Translations under genes and position numbers: made by a program
Source: Capronia americana
Taxonomy: Eukaryota > Ascomycota > Eurotiomycetes > Chaetothyriales > Herpotrichiellaceae
Assembly: GCA_016110215.1 (NCBI GenBank)
Contig: JADWQD010000002.1
Location: 930,001-994,000, forward strand
DNA length: 64,000 nucleotides
Direction: 5' to 3'
Part shown: piece by piece, positions 44,405-55,877 of the stretch
Position numbering within the stretch: position 1 is the first letter of the stretch
Layout of the letters: the number at the start of each line of letters is the position of its first letter
Notes under the pieces: generated by a model
Database searches by the model: none
What the model was told of the DNA's origin: nothing
The model's input: the letters and a program-made list of their open reading frames with translations, nothing else

Positions 44405-45761
44405 ATGCTCGGCGACCTCGTCGAACTCGCGACCACCCTCGTACACCCGTCCCACGAGCCCTCCATCTCCAACATCACAGGCCCCACCATGGCGCCGCGA
44501 AGTCGACATAACAAATCTTCCAGCGTCGCGTCAAGCACCAGCGCAGCGGACGCCGTGAATGGCATATTAGCAGGAACTCCGGGCTCGAAACCGTCCTCTC
44601 CTGCTGGGACCGCGACGCGCAGACGACGTCAATCGCGCTCGACCATGTCTCCACCGGACTCGCCTGTTGTCGTTGTTCCGAAGCCGGTCGCGCGGGGCGC
44701 ACCTCCTGTCGTTATCGAGAGTAGGGAATTCGAGCCTCTCAAGTTCGTGGCAAGTGTGGTATTGAGCACGGTACTGGAATCAGCCTTGCAGACCGCGGCG
44801 GCAACGGTTGGAGTAGGAGACCTGGCTACAGTCTCTAGGAGGCCAGGCACATGGGCTGAGGTACTCGGGTTGTTAGGCTGGAAAGTCGTGAAGTTGGGAG
44901 TATATTGGATCAGCAACTTCGATGGTACGTCCCCTCCGGATTATTGCTTTTGAACGCCTTGCGGCGACATCTCTCATTTCTTTTGGCCAAAACCTAACGT
45001 GAGGATTTGTAGCCTACGACGTTGCGTCCCTCTCCCTGCTCCTCCACACGCCCCAAGCCATCCTGCTCGGCCTGTTCTACCAAATCTCCCCGATCACCTT
45101 GGCTTCAATAGCCCTCTCCGCCATCATCGCCAACTCCCTCCCCTACTACTTTCTGCGCCCTCTTTCACTGTCCCACATACCAAGCTACGCACCCAAATAC
45201 AGTCTCCGGAACCGCCCCATTCTCACAGACCCGTACACCACCATCGCAACCTCTCTGCTCGCGACTGCAATCTTCGCCGTCCTCCTAGAAGCCTCCTTCG
45301 CGACGTACCTCCCCACGTGGCTGATCCTGCATTTTGTCGGGCTCCGAACCCTTGAACCCGCACACTTGGGTCCCGCGGGCCTTCCGGTCCTGCTGCTCGC
45401 GCTCCTCCCAGCGGGGTACGCAATGATGGAGTTCCTCTTCGCCCCGTCTACCGCCGCCACTAGCTCGACCGTTGCTGTTGGTCCAGAGACGGCCCCCGTG
45501 CCAGAATTCGATCCCTCGACCGCCACGTTCTGGGACCATCTCCACTATAATACGTGGGGATGGTACTCTGCGCGGCAGAAGGAACTCATGCGCCGGACGG
45601 TGGTGCTCGCTGGATTGATCTTCAGCGAGACCGTGCTGACGACGTGGGGTACGGTCGAGGGCGTTGAATTCCAAGGAGCGCTCGGATATGCTGGCGTTTG
45701 GGTCGTTGGAGCGCTGGTCACCGGCGCCGGGCTAGATTGGGTCGGTGGACCGAGTGACTGA
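44405..45761 (+). CDS. Multi-pass membrane protein of unknown function
   Basis: Two exons, 44405-44924 and 45013-45761, join in phase 1 over an 88-bp intron (GTACGT donor, CCTAAC branch, TAG acceptor), reading SNFDAYDVASLSLLL across the joint; the total is 422 residues. A second ATG at 44489 has a near-ideal context (caccATGg) and would give 394 residues starting MAPRSRHNKSSS, so it may be the true start. After a Ser/Arg-rich cytosolic N-terminus come about five to seven hydrophobic segments, including LLLHTPQAILLGLFYQISPI, IALSAIIANSLPYYFL, SLLATAIFAVLLEASFA and LPVLLLALLPAGYAMM, and a final pair ending GALVTGAGLDWVGG. No transporter or enzyme signature is recognised. Confidence 0.75.
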
Positions 45762-46144
45762 TTTTGCTGGGGACTGTCACAGCGTCTGTGGTCAGAATGA
45801 TGAACTCGGCGTTTACGCACGAGACACTGGACGATGTGGGAACGAGAATCGCAAATCAACGAGGTGGGCGAATGGAAGGATCGACGGACAGCATGCATGG
45901 ACGTGTAAATACAACCTCGATTTACGTTCGGGTCGGTGGGCGGCATCACATTAGATGTTCTCATTTCTATACCCTGGTTATCAGCGGAAAGGAAGGAAGG
46001 AAAGGCCCTCAAGTCGCAAAGACATCGTAGACTATCGTCTGGGATATCGAGGACAGAGAGTGAGCACAGAGAGTAAGAGCAAAGAGCAAAGAGCAGCAAG
46101 CCCCAGTCAGTTACCTAGGTAGTCATACTCCGTCTTTGACGTAG

Positions 46145-46153
46145 TACGGAGTA
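46145..46153 (-). repeat. Dispersed TACTCCGTA motif, copy 4 (inverted)
   Basis: An exact TACGGAGTA on the plus strand; a near match (ATACTCCGTC) lies about 20 bp to the left. Confidence 0.5.
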
Positions 46154-46334
46154 GGTACTCTTACAAAGTACGAGGTACCGTGCCCGAAATAAGATATGTG
46201 GGATTTTGCCCAAACAGCCAGCCACCATATTAATACTGTATTCGTACGGTGTACTCGGTAGGGGATGTCAACATTCCAAACATCGCACAGCCTCGCTTGT
46301 ACATAGAGTGTCCAGAAGTCCATGTAGCTAGGCG

Positions 46335-46384
46335 CCTATGTGCCTATATGCCTATGTGCCTATGTGCCTGCGTGCCTATATGCC
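46335..46384 (+). repeat. Octamer tandem repeat (CCTATGTG), six units
   Basis: Six 8-bp units in a row: CCTATGTG three times, CCTATATG twice and CCTGCGTG once, followed by CC. It lies between convergent genes. Confidence 0.9.
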
Positions 46385-47046
46385 ATATCGACTCGGTACT
46401 GTATGTAGATGAGCAAGACTGAACTGGACTGGACTGGACGCACTTGGACGCGTACTCGAGGGTGAAAAGCAAAAAGACTGGCCTGAAAAAAGAAATACCA
46501 GTTGCGTCGGTCGATTCTGTGGATCAATTTTCAATCTTTACTCCGACCCGTGTACAATAACAATACGCGAAACGCACGGTTTGTCAGGAGGAAATGAGAA
46601 TCAGAATATAGATTTGAAATTCGGTCGGTCAGTCAGTCGGTCGTGGGGCGTTCCTCGCCATTGAGAGATGCCACGTACGGCAAGCACAATTCGCACACAC
46701 TTCTCTCACATCCAGCTTCTCCCTAGTTGACAGAGAGCCCCGGGAAGGGGAGGCGCTGGGGAATTTCGAACCCTCAGGCCAATGAATGGTCATATCATCA
46801 AATTTCCATGCCATGCGACGCTGCCCATCCCAAAATGCTCCTTTGATTGTGGCCCGACCTGAAATCCTGACATCCAGACATATGCGACTCCGAAAACCTT
46901 GCACTTGTACGCTGTGAAAAGAAAGGCCAGTAATGGCCCGTGTACGAAACTCTTTCCAAAAAGCGCTCGTACTCCTTGCCACAGCTGAATACTGTCGAAA
47001 GTCGAGTCTAGCTCGTTCAGGGCGCCAGCTCGACGAACCGGTTCAA

Positions 47047-48766
47047 CTAGGACGACGCCTCGGTATTGCGCCTCTCGCGAGTCTTGCTTCGCCCTCCCTT
47101 GATGCTCTTGACTCGACTGAGGAAGCCACCACCTCCAGCCCGGCCTTCTTCAGGTGGAGGGCCGACACTATCAGCCGTCAACTTCCGCTCTAAACTCGGT
47201 CCAGCACGTTTCGGACTGGAAGGCGCCCGAGCTCGCGGAGCAGTTTTGAGTTGTTCCTCCGCAAATGCGATCTGCGCACCTTTTTTCTCGTATTCGTTAT
47301 CGTATTCTTTGAAGAATGGGTTCACCCCATTCTGCTCAGATCTGCCTGTCCCAAGTGGGCTGGTTGGAGTCACAGTAGGGAAGGGCTCGGGGGACGTCAT
47401 GCGTCCTGTGTCATTTACTCTCGGTCGTACAGATTTGATCCTCTGGGCCAAACTCTTCTTCCGTGACAGACCAGCTGCCATGGCCTGATCTGCAGCTTCT
47501 TGCTCACTCTCTCGACGCTGGATCGCAGCTCGACTTGCAGGCGTGCCCTCTAAGAAAGTGCTCGTTCCAAGACCAGCTGACTCGTGGCCATGGACAGGTT
47601 CAATTCGGGCTGTCGGATTGAAGCTGGCGCTTCTCTCGGGTAGTGGTCGGCGCATATAGTCCGCACCGGCATCCAGTGCCGCCGCATGATTATAATCGCG
47701 ATTGGCTTCTGTCCCCGTGCCGTTATACTGGTCGAGGTTAAGCTTAGAATTATTTGGCCCGGAGCCCCCGAGCTGCATGTTCAACGAGTCTTTGGGAAAC
47801 GCCTGCATCGGGGCTTGCCTGGCGCCTCTGCGATTCCGATGAGGGTTGCAGGCGTCAAACGGACCATCGTGGTGGAATACTGCATGAGTCAGCACTATCT
47901 TACAATAAACGGACGTGACAACTCACAGCCAGTACCATAGATGCTTGTGACGTCGAGTTTGTCGATGATATCCAACCTTGCATTTGGCTTCTTCGATTTT
48001 GTTGAGCTTTTTCCGTCGCGGCTTTCACGTAATTTTCGCTCTCGCCTTTTCTTTTCCGCTTCAGGATCCAGGTCCTTTGGCTTCTCGCGAATAGACGACT
48101 CGCTATTTCGTCGTGGCGGCCCACGTCTTTCGCGTGCGCGACTCGCGTCTGGAGGATCTGCAAAGATGTCAAGTTCATTGGGCTGACCTCGATGTTTCCC
48201 CTGCTGTCGCCGGCGTTCTTCATCCGAGTTGCTAGGCCTATGGCGGGGAGGAGGGCCTCGTGGTGGGTATGCTCGCGGAGGAGGCATGTTTTCTCGCCTT
48301 ACACTGCCATTTACGGGTGGCTGCTCGGGCTTTGAGGAGTCTTTTAAATCGAGGCTTGCCTGCCTTGGATCAGTCACAGCGTTTGACATAGAGAGCAGAG
48401 AGCGTACAAATATGTCGACGGTCTTGTCCACCATGCTAGATGGGCTTGTTGCGCTGGCACTGGCAGTGGTAGGTGTTGCCTTGGTGGCCGAATCCGGAGA
48501 CATAATCTCATTGGTATCGAGAAAGGGATTCGTCGAGATTTGTCTGACACTGCTGTTCTCTGAGACAAGGTTACGGAAGGGATTCTTAGACGCGAGAGGA
48601 GATGGGCCGCGTTCTGTGGCAAGAATGTCAGTAATCAGTCGCGCAAACGATATCGGCCGTCGGCGTCAGGCAAGCAACAATAGATAGAAACAAAGGGGCA
48701 GTGGAAAGCAGATGTTAAGGACGGAGTTTATCGTAACGTACCGGCCAGGGGTGCTGTCTGTGCCAT
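47047..48766 (-). CDS. pal1: Pal1 cell-morphology protein
   Basis: Three exons, 48742-48766, 47927-48613 and 47047-47879, encode 514 residues. Exon 1 has just 25 bases (MAQTAPLA plus one base) before a GTACGT donor and a 128-bp intron; the second intron is 47 bp. Across the second joint the frame reads LDVTSIYGTGLFHHDGPFDA then CNPHRN, the signature of the Pal1 family. Two Asn-Pro-Phe motifs occur near the N-terminus (SKNPFRN and STNPFLD), the kind bound by EH domains of endocytic proteins. Most of the rest is disordered and basic. Pal1 localises to growth sites and endocytic patches and helps keep cylindrical cell shape. The start at an internal ATG (48503) would lose the NPF motifs, so the short first exon matters. 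Confidence 0.9.
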
Positions 48767-50279
48767 TGTCCTCCTTGTTCTTGCCTCCTGCGTGGTTTGA
48801 GGGTTGATCACTGGAAGGTCAGGCCTCAAAGATGTCCGCTTTAGTCGTAGATATCGAGCACTGTTTGTTCGGGAAGATGATGATCGACGTAATATAGGTA
48901 TGAGAGGCGGCCACCCTTCGCTGCGGTGGTGAGATTTCCGTCAGGGGAGAGAAGCGCGGAGTCGTGAATGCAGACAGACGGTGACTATGCGCTGATAGCC
49001 AAGGAGCGCGGTGAAGCCTAACGCTGTTGGTGAAGACAATATTGTTGTAGGAAATGCTGGCTGTGGTCACTATGCACACCTAGGAGAGAAGCAGGATAAA
49101 GGGTAGTAGGAAAGCGTGTGTTGGTCGGGAGGATCTAGGGAAGGGTGGAAGCACAAGAAGAGGGGCGTCGTTGGTTCCCGAGGCCGTTTCGGGGCCCTTC
49201 ACGCTTCAAGTCGCTACCGGGGGCCCAGCTGGTTAAAGGCTCCGCTATCCACTGCGCCAAAAGTCGGGGTGCTCACGCCACACCACGCTACCGTCGTGTG
49301 AGCTCAAGAATGCTAGCAGTTGGAAATCACATTACGAACAATAATCTGCGCGCACAACAAGCCGTCGTTCAAGGTCTCCTACAGAGTAATCTGTTACTAG
49401 CCATTGTCTCTGCCAGGATCTACGTAAACCGGCGCGTCGATCTCGCAGGCCTTTGTTTGCAAACAGCTTCTGCGCCGGCCCTGAAGATTTCTACTGGTCA
49501 CCTGCCGAGTCTCTGAGACCAGTCCATATTTCACGAAGCACTGCCTCATTCGGGCTTCCTGATCGTCTTGAATGCCCACTCAGAGCCTCGTTGGGCAGCT
49601 GTCGGTTTGCTCTGAAACACACTCAGCTCATTGCTAGCCAATCTCGTTGGCGGCTTCAACCACCCTCTGCTCTCCCTGGGAATTCTTGTCAAATAACGGT
49701 CGACTACATGATAGGTGTCTTCACGACACACGGTCTCTCACCCGCCGCTTGGTTGTCCGCATAGCGGCTCAAGCTTACAATTACTTGGACTGGCTTGCCG
49801 TTCCAAAGGTCCGAGTTCCCCTGGAAACTGCTTGGTAAAGGGCACAGAGCACCCGTTTCTCCCGCGCGCCGGATCCCTGCTCAAACTCAATCTCACACGC
49901 GTTATCCTGGGCATGGTGACGTGGAGGCGTTCTTGAGGGTTCGAGCAACACGAGCGGATCTGAACTGACATCAGCGAGATAGAGTATGGGTCAATTGAGC
50001 TAGGGGTGCTGATATGCTACGTGCTTGGGACACTCCTACTAGGACAAAGCGTAGTAGCAGAGTACTGCTTGTCTCAGTCCGGTGTGCACCACGAGTTGAA
50101 TTGAGTTGCACGAAATACTCTAGTATCCACACTCAAACGACCTGGTTATCGATAAAGACGCACCAACACAAACCCTGCCACCATATTCTCCGTTCACCCT
50201 CCGTGTTCGGAAGTCAGACTCTCGAGATATCGAGCATCTCGAGCTGTGAACACCTTTCGACGCCTAGGAATATTGCGAA
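48767..50279. other. Divergent intergenic region, about 1.5 kb
   Basis: This separates Pal1 and MED31. A tRNA box-A-like string occurs on the minus strand near 49240-49255 but does not fold as a tRNA. No gene is supported. Confidence 0.5.
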
Positions 50280-50681
50280 ATGGACGCGACAACCCCCCCA
50301 CCGGCCCTATCCCACCGCTTCACCCTGGAACTCGAATTCGTCCTATCCCTCTCGAATCCGCAGTATCTTCAATATCTCGCTTTGTTTCATCCACATCTTC
50401 TGAATAAACCCGCGACTTCTCGCAACGTGGCCGAAGGAGACGATTCGGACGCGGATCGGTTTGCGAGATACCTCAAGTACCTTTACACCTACTGGCGTAC
50501 CCCTCAATACTCCCAGTACCTCACTCATCCCGGGGCAACATTACGGAATCTCGAATTGCTTCAGCAAGAACAATTCCGAAAGGATCTCATCAAACCCGAC
50601 GTTATCGCGCGACTCTTCGAGACCAATGAGATACGGTCAGCTACGCCAAATGGAACTGATGAACAGGAGGCATCCGGATAG
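50280..50681 (+). CDS. MED31: Mediator complex subunit 31
   Basis: A single exon of 133 residues from ATG 50280. The core matches Med31/Soh1: RFTLELEFVLSLSNPQYLQY, then FARYLKYLYTYWRTPQYSQY with PGATLRNLELLQ and FRKDLIKPDVIARL. Med31 is a small helical subunit in the Mediator middle module and touches Med7; the complex joins transcription factors to RNA polymerase II. Length is normal for fungi (yeast 127). No intron is needed. Confidence 0.95.
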   Translation: MDATTPPPALSHRFTLELEFVLSLSNPQYLQYLALFHPHLLNKPATSRNVAEGDDSDADRFARYLKYLYTYWRTPQYSQYLTHPGATLRNLELLQQEQFRKDLIKPDVIARLFETNEIRSATPNGTDEQEASG

Positions 50682-51247
50682 TCAGTCTCGTCCAGAGACG
50701 CTGGAAATCGGGGCACTTGAGAGTTGGACTCAGCCGAGATGCAGATTTCAGTGTTTCGTCAGCCTGAGCTGGAGCGTCCTGAGGGCTCTGATTTGAGAGA
50801 TCACGGAGAAGACGGCAATCCTACCTCAAATGCACGTGAATGGTCTTGTTCTACTCTGACACACGACCTGCCGCAAACCGATCCCGCAAAGACAAGCCAA
50901 GAAAAGGTATGCGTGCGTTCAGAGGCTTAGCTGGACCATCACCCTGGGGCGGCACATTGGACGGTATCTAGGAACATCCTTTTCTACTGAGCCTTTTCGG
51001 AACGACGATTTGGCCGGTTCCTAACACCCCCAGTGGCCAGAACGGGAAGTTCTCGACAGGCTATTATCAGCAGAACATGATTTTGTCGGCCTCGAGAATA
51101 TCTCTAGAAGTATAGTGGCGGCTTGCAAGAAATCAAGTGAGACTGCGCGGTGGGACAGAAAAGGATATAGGACGGAGTTCGGTTGTTCGCAAATCGCCCA
51201 TTGCTTCTGCCTACCTTGGACGCCACAGCCCCAGACGCATTGCAGCT
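50682..51247. other. Intergenic, about 0.57 kb
   Basis: This is the 3' flank of MED31. Short coding-like fragments occur near 51030-51120, but no gene model holds. Confidence 0.45.
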
Positions 51248-51949
51248 ATGGGAGGCTACGACACACTCAGGATCATCTCGAACGGACCAGTACCACGGCC
51301 GGCCTTCCACAATCCATCCATCAACATTCAGTATCACAAGGTCTTTCCGGATTCGCACTGTTTCCTGACCAGTCTGAAGCACGATACAAATCCTCCAAAG
51401 GGTGTGATATTCTCCTCGCCAATCCGAAAACATTCTCTGCCCACGACTATCTACACATCCTCAGTGCATTAACGCCGGTGCCGCCATCACCACTAGATCC
51501 GCGTGGTTCACACAAGAACTCCGTCGAGAGTGCTCGCATGATGTCCAGTATACTGGTCGTTTCCATTGCAGAAATAGCTGGTCAGTCTCTAGGAGCCGGA
51601 ACCGAGATATTGCATATGCGGTTCGCGGCTCCTGAGACGAGGCTCGGCAGTGTTGAAGTCGGCCTCGAAAAGCTCCATGCAGGCGGAGATCCTCAATAAC
51701 TCACGAAGCTCATTGGTCGCGGCGGAGCTCTGGAATACCTTTTGTCCGCAAGCACTGTTGATGCAGAGACGGCTGAGCGTAGCGTCTCCCTCGCTCGAGG
51801 ACATGATAAGTAACGTCGACAAGCTTGCACAGCGCATCGCTACATTTCCGGCCGCTGCATTTGGAGCCACAAAGGACGCCGTGGACGAGGATGCGCCTTC
51901 GCAGGAGGCGCTCGATGGGGACCTCGAGAGGATCTTCTCACATGCATAG
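51248..51949 (+). pseudogene. Enoyl-CoA hydratase/isomerase pseudogene
   Basis: The crotonase family can be followed through three reading frames. From ATG 51248 (frame 2): YDTLRIISNGPVPRPAFHNP, to GVIFSS near 51418. A one-base loss then moves the match to frame 1: ANPKTFSAHDYLHILSAL, then SIAEIAGQSLGAGTEILHMR and GSVEVGLEKLHAGG. A TAA stops this frame at 51697-51699, but recognisable sequence continues after it (LTKLIGRGGALEYLLSA). Near 51780 an indel moves it back to frame 2: DMISNVDKLAQRIATFP to the normal C-terminus at 51949. Two frameshifts plus one nonsense change, with no plausible introns at those points, indicate a dead gene. Intact relatives act on fatty or other acyl-CoA thioesters. 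Confidence 0.82.
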
Positions 51950-52755
51950 ACGCTTGAGGCACAAACGGCGCAACAAAGTTCTTGTAGTTGGGGAACGACT
52001 AGCAATCGGTTGGACTCAAATGACAACCTGCTCAAATTACGGGATTGAGGAGAGCTGCATTGCACGAGCTACGCTCCGTTGAAAATGTGACTTTGATACT
52101 CGTTGCGGCGTTCGTAGCGATATTCTTCATCGAATGGTGGTGCGACATGAGGGATTTGCTATGTCAGGCACCCGCCTCGGCGATGCAGGTACCAATACGC
52201 ATTCTGAATACGTGGTCCAGGGCGTATCTTGAACAAGCCTCTTAAACCACGCCAGCCGATACGAAGAATGGCATCACTAGTAAGCACGGATCGCGCGCAG
52301 CCGAGGTGGGTTGTTGGGGCGCCCAAATCTGGGGCAAAGTGCGACATTTCCCACTCGCAGTACGTATATGTATCGACCTTCCAACCCACTCACTCAACGG
52401 TTGACTTCCACTCACTTCACGTCCTGTGGCAATCGCGACTCAGCTAGACTCCTGTTCCACCCGCTTCGGCGCCTTTTGGCCGTATTGAGAACTCGCGCGC
52501 TGCCATATTTCAAAGCGCTTGATCAAAACGTCCGCCCTCCTGAACCTTGCTGAAGAGCACCGTCAAAATCAACCACATCCTCGAAACGTGCAAGAACTGG
52601 TCGTTGGGGACGGAGCTGCTTTCTATACTGCAAGTGTACGGCAATTTAGCTGGGCGTAAGAGCTGCGGAACTTCCAAGGTGGGCACAGCACACAACCTGC
52701 GGCCGTCCTATTGAAGCCATTGGGCGCAACTGCCGCCTGCAGCTCTCAGAACGAG
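51950..52755. other. Intergenic, about 0.8 kb
   Basis: This is presumed promoter of the next gene. A pyrimidine-rich patch lies near 52400-52480. No gene is supported. Confidence 0.5.
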
Positions 52756-53638
52756 ATGGTTGCCACAAGACACCACCCGCGACCCTTCCCGGACCCTGCA
52801 ACGCCGAAAGCGACGGCACGGTCCAGTGCCTCAGCTTCAGCCTCCTCCCCGCAGTCTGACGACTCGGCCACTGCTTCTCCTACATCTCGAAAGCGCAGGA
52901 CGAAGCGAGCGACCAATTCAAAGACGGGATCCTCCTTGGTCCACCTTTACACGCACAAGGTGCCACCTCTATTGGTGATCTGGCTCTACGTTTCCCTACC
53001 ACTAGTGATTTGGGATACGGGATATATCGCCCTCCGCCCACACTCGATGCCTGGTGGGAAGTTCCACTCCCCTATCTGGAAGCTATATGCCCTGTATGGT
53101 ACGGTCGATTATGTCTACGGTTGGCCGGCGTGGAACGGCCATGTCGGTTTCACGGCCGCCCAAGCATCGTTAAATGCAGTCGAAACAGCGATGTACATCT
53201 ACTACTTCGTGGCTATATACAGAAACGCGTCAGGGAACCTACTCACGATCCGAAGCATGAAAGCTTTCTTCCTCGGCGATGACGATAACTCTGTCAGAGG
53301 CCCTGGAGTTGCCAAGGCAGTGCTCTACTTATTTTCTGCTGCAGTCATGACCTTGAGCAAGACCGTCTTATACTGTGAGTGGTGACATTTGCCTTGGATC
53401 CATCGCGGATAATGTGTTATCAAGAACTAGAGGGCCTTTGCTAAGACCGTGCTTCTCAGGGCTGAACGAGTATTTCTCCGGCTTTGCCAACATTGGCCAC
53501 AACTCCGCGTACAACCTCATCTTTCTCTGGATTGTTCCTAACGGTCTCTGGCTTCTTTTCCCCGCCTACATCATATATCTGCTCGGGGCAGAGATCTTGG
53601 ACGCGATGGATGGATCTTACGCGGAGAAGGACGAGTAG
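52756..53638 (+). CDS. EXPERA-like membrane protein
   Basis: Two exons, 52756-53374 and 53460-53638, join in phase 1 (GTGAGT donor, CAG acceptor, 85-bp intron), reading KTVLYWLNEYFSGFANIGHN across the joint; the total is 265 residues. The first 65 residues are Ser/Arg-rich and cytosolic. Membrane segments follow: LLVIWLYVSLPLVIWDTGYI, a second around VGFTAAQASLNAVETAMYIY, a third around VAKAVLYLFSAAVMTLSKTV, and the last near LIFLWIVPNGLWLLFPAYII. The pattern, with WDTGYI, YVYGWPAW and HNSAYN, resembles the EXPERA/emopamil-binding-protein fold of sterol isomerases and TMEM97. Catalytic His/Glu residues of the isomerases are not clearly in place, so enzyme activity is not claimed. Confidence 0.75.
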
Positions 53639-55877
53639 CGCGGTATGAAGCGAGAGAGGTAGCATTGAGTGAACTAGGCAGTCGTTTCCACGTTACAGCA
53701 TTTGAGATCAGGCGCTCGGGCCGTTCGATTGCCGAATGCAATGCCATGCAAATGCCGGTAGCAAGGCGGACAAGCTCAACCTCAACGAAATATGATGCGG
53801 CGGTTTGGTGGGGTCATGGACCGCGGAGTATAGTGGTACTGCTCTCAAAGCCCAGACTGCCAAGCGACGCGGAATGCCGGATTACATGACCTTGGCTCGA
53901 TAGTTGCGGCATTGAGCATTTCGGGTCGCCGTACTCTGTTGGGTTATGCCACACCCGAATGCAGGGTTGAATATGCTTACGTTACAGTCAAAGGCATCAT
54001 GCATGTTGGGGAACCACGGACCAGGCCTTTGGGCAGCCACCCGCTCAGATCAGATGTGCGAGCGTTCTTTGTGACAAGGTATGTGCGCTCACCAAACCGA
54101 GACTCAATTCGCAATAACCCCAAGACTAAACCTTGCCTTTCTAGTGAGGATGCATGCGTGAAGCATTCCCCCGGTGTGCTCCAGGGAAAGGTTACAGTTG
54201 GCGGAGAAGGCTCTGGACGATGGAGGCGGCATGGCTATTCTCCTGTTTGACCACAAGCAGTGATTGGTACGAGCATAAGACGCCGGGACACAACCAGTGC
54301 GTATCACCGGACGCGATCATCGCGAGGACTCCAATGCCTCCAAATGCTGGGCTAATAGGATAAATATCGGCCCTTAAGCGGATCAGTATAATGGCCTAGT
54401 CTATAATCTGCAACCGAACCGGCCAAGGGGGCTCAATAGAGTATAATCAATTGCGGGGAGGACAAGGATTAGAAGGCGCTGTAAAGGGTCCGCCGAGCGT
54501 GCTACTCGGACGAATTACCCTGATTGTGTGGTGGTAGACAAGCATCAACGGCTGCTTGTCAGATCTTAGAGTCGGTGAGCATATGATCAATTCGAATTTT
54601 TCCCGTTCCAAGGCTTGAGTTGTGGCACAGTTACAGTACCTCCTCATAAGGTTCGGACAAAATATGGGGGAGTTCCCAGGCGCCCGGTCTTCGGGGCTTT
54701 TCTGAGCGGCGGAAGTGTCACGACGACGTCATTTCTCATGCTGACGGTCCTCCAGGTGTCCTCCTTGCGGTAGCGGCAGGGTAGGTCCCGTCGATGAGGC
54801 CCCGGGAAGCTGTGGGCGAGGAAGTCTATACTTGCCTGGGTACTCTACTTGCGCTCCGCGATCGCATAACCTCGTGTTCTCGCGTGATGACCTGATCCGT
54901 TCATGACACGAATACTACTATAGCATCTTCCAGAAGTCATGATGGAAAACTAGCTGGGGGATCTGAACACGAGGGTGTATTGCATGATTTGCGGGGTACT
55001 GCATGCCGCTTGGTGATGGGCAGGACTTTCAAGATCGACATGCAACCAGTAACGCTTCCCCGGTGATGGCTGCGGTGACATGGAATGTAACTTCGTTTCT
55101 TTTCCACATGCCATTTCAGGCACCAGCCCTGCATCGGCCAGTGAATATGGATCTCTTTGATTAATTGTGCATCACAAGGCCGGCCGAAGCTACCCACCCA
55201 CTCACTCCTCGTACCGCACCAGCTCATCGCAGACACGCCCTCGCTAGACCAAACCTCCATGTTCGACCATTCGCTCCTTCCCCATTCATGAGCTTTCCAG
55301 CTCGCCAGCTACAGCAGGATCCAGCGAGAATTTGTGTCCCCGCAAGAGAAGGGAAGAAAAAACTTCGATGACCTCTACATCCTTGGTGACATCTGCACAG
55401 CACCGCAGCGCCGCCCGCAATATTCAAATATCTCTCGACGTCTCCTTCTCGTCCACTCATTCTTTCTCTTCTCTCTCCCACCCGCAATCTCCGTCATCCC
55501 CGGCGGTGTGCTTCTACCCCCGCCATTTTTGGGTATCTTCATTTCATCCACCTCAGCTAGGTAGACTGAGCACCTTTTGTCGATTATTGAAGTCGAGCCT
55601 CACCCACACCAAGCCTCGAATCCTCACTGGCTGACGTCAACACGACCTTCCGAGAATCAGCCTAAATAGGCCTTGCAGAGAATGTGGCTTCCCGAAGCGG
55701 TTGTGGCGGCATTGGCAGTCTTGCCTTATCTGCCCCGGACTCACGCGAGTGTAAGTCGTTAACATTTCCGCCCTGATCCTTCGTCCCTGGATAAAATAAG
55801 CCCGATCCCGACACCATGGGCCCTATTTCCATATCAGATGTACTCGTCCCTGGTATTCCATACCCAAAGATGCAAAG
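53639..55877. other. Intergenic/promoter region, about 2.2 kb
   Basis: A long pyrimidine-rich stretch on the plus strand (55380-55600) precedes the beta-glucosidase. A short upstream frame at 55682-55759 begins MWLPEAVVAALAVLPYLP and contains a GTAAGT, so it is either an upstream ORF or an alternative signal-peptide exon; see findings. No other gene is seen. Confidence 0.55.

Larger units (their letters stand above)
45762..47046. other. Convergent intergenic region with short tandem repeats, about 1.3 kb
   Basis: This holds the octamer array at 46335-46384, a pentamer run (ACTGG) at about 46418-46440, a GGTC/AGTC tetramer run at 46621-46642 and the inverted TACTCCGTA copy at 46145-46153. A 117-codon minus-strand frame at 46629-46982 is not convincing. 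Confidence 0.6.

Noticed and set aside
45185..45674. Overlapping long minus-strand frames in the membrane-protein gene
   Set aside because: They are shadows of the plus-strand coding exon, whose hydrophobic segments and splice joint are convincing.
49205..49275. tRNA-Arg-like box A (GGCGCAGTGGATAGCG) on the minus strand
   Set aside because: No matching acceptor stem, anticodon stem or box B can be folded around it, so it is at best a fragment.
51248..51949. Treating the crotonase as an intact multi-exon gene
   Set aside because: No GT..AG pairs of workable size sit at the frame changes, and recognisable family sequence continues directly past the TAA.
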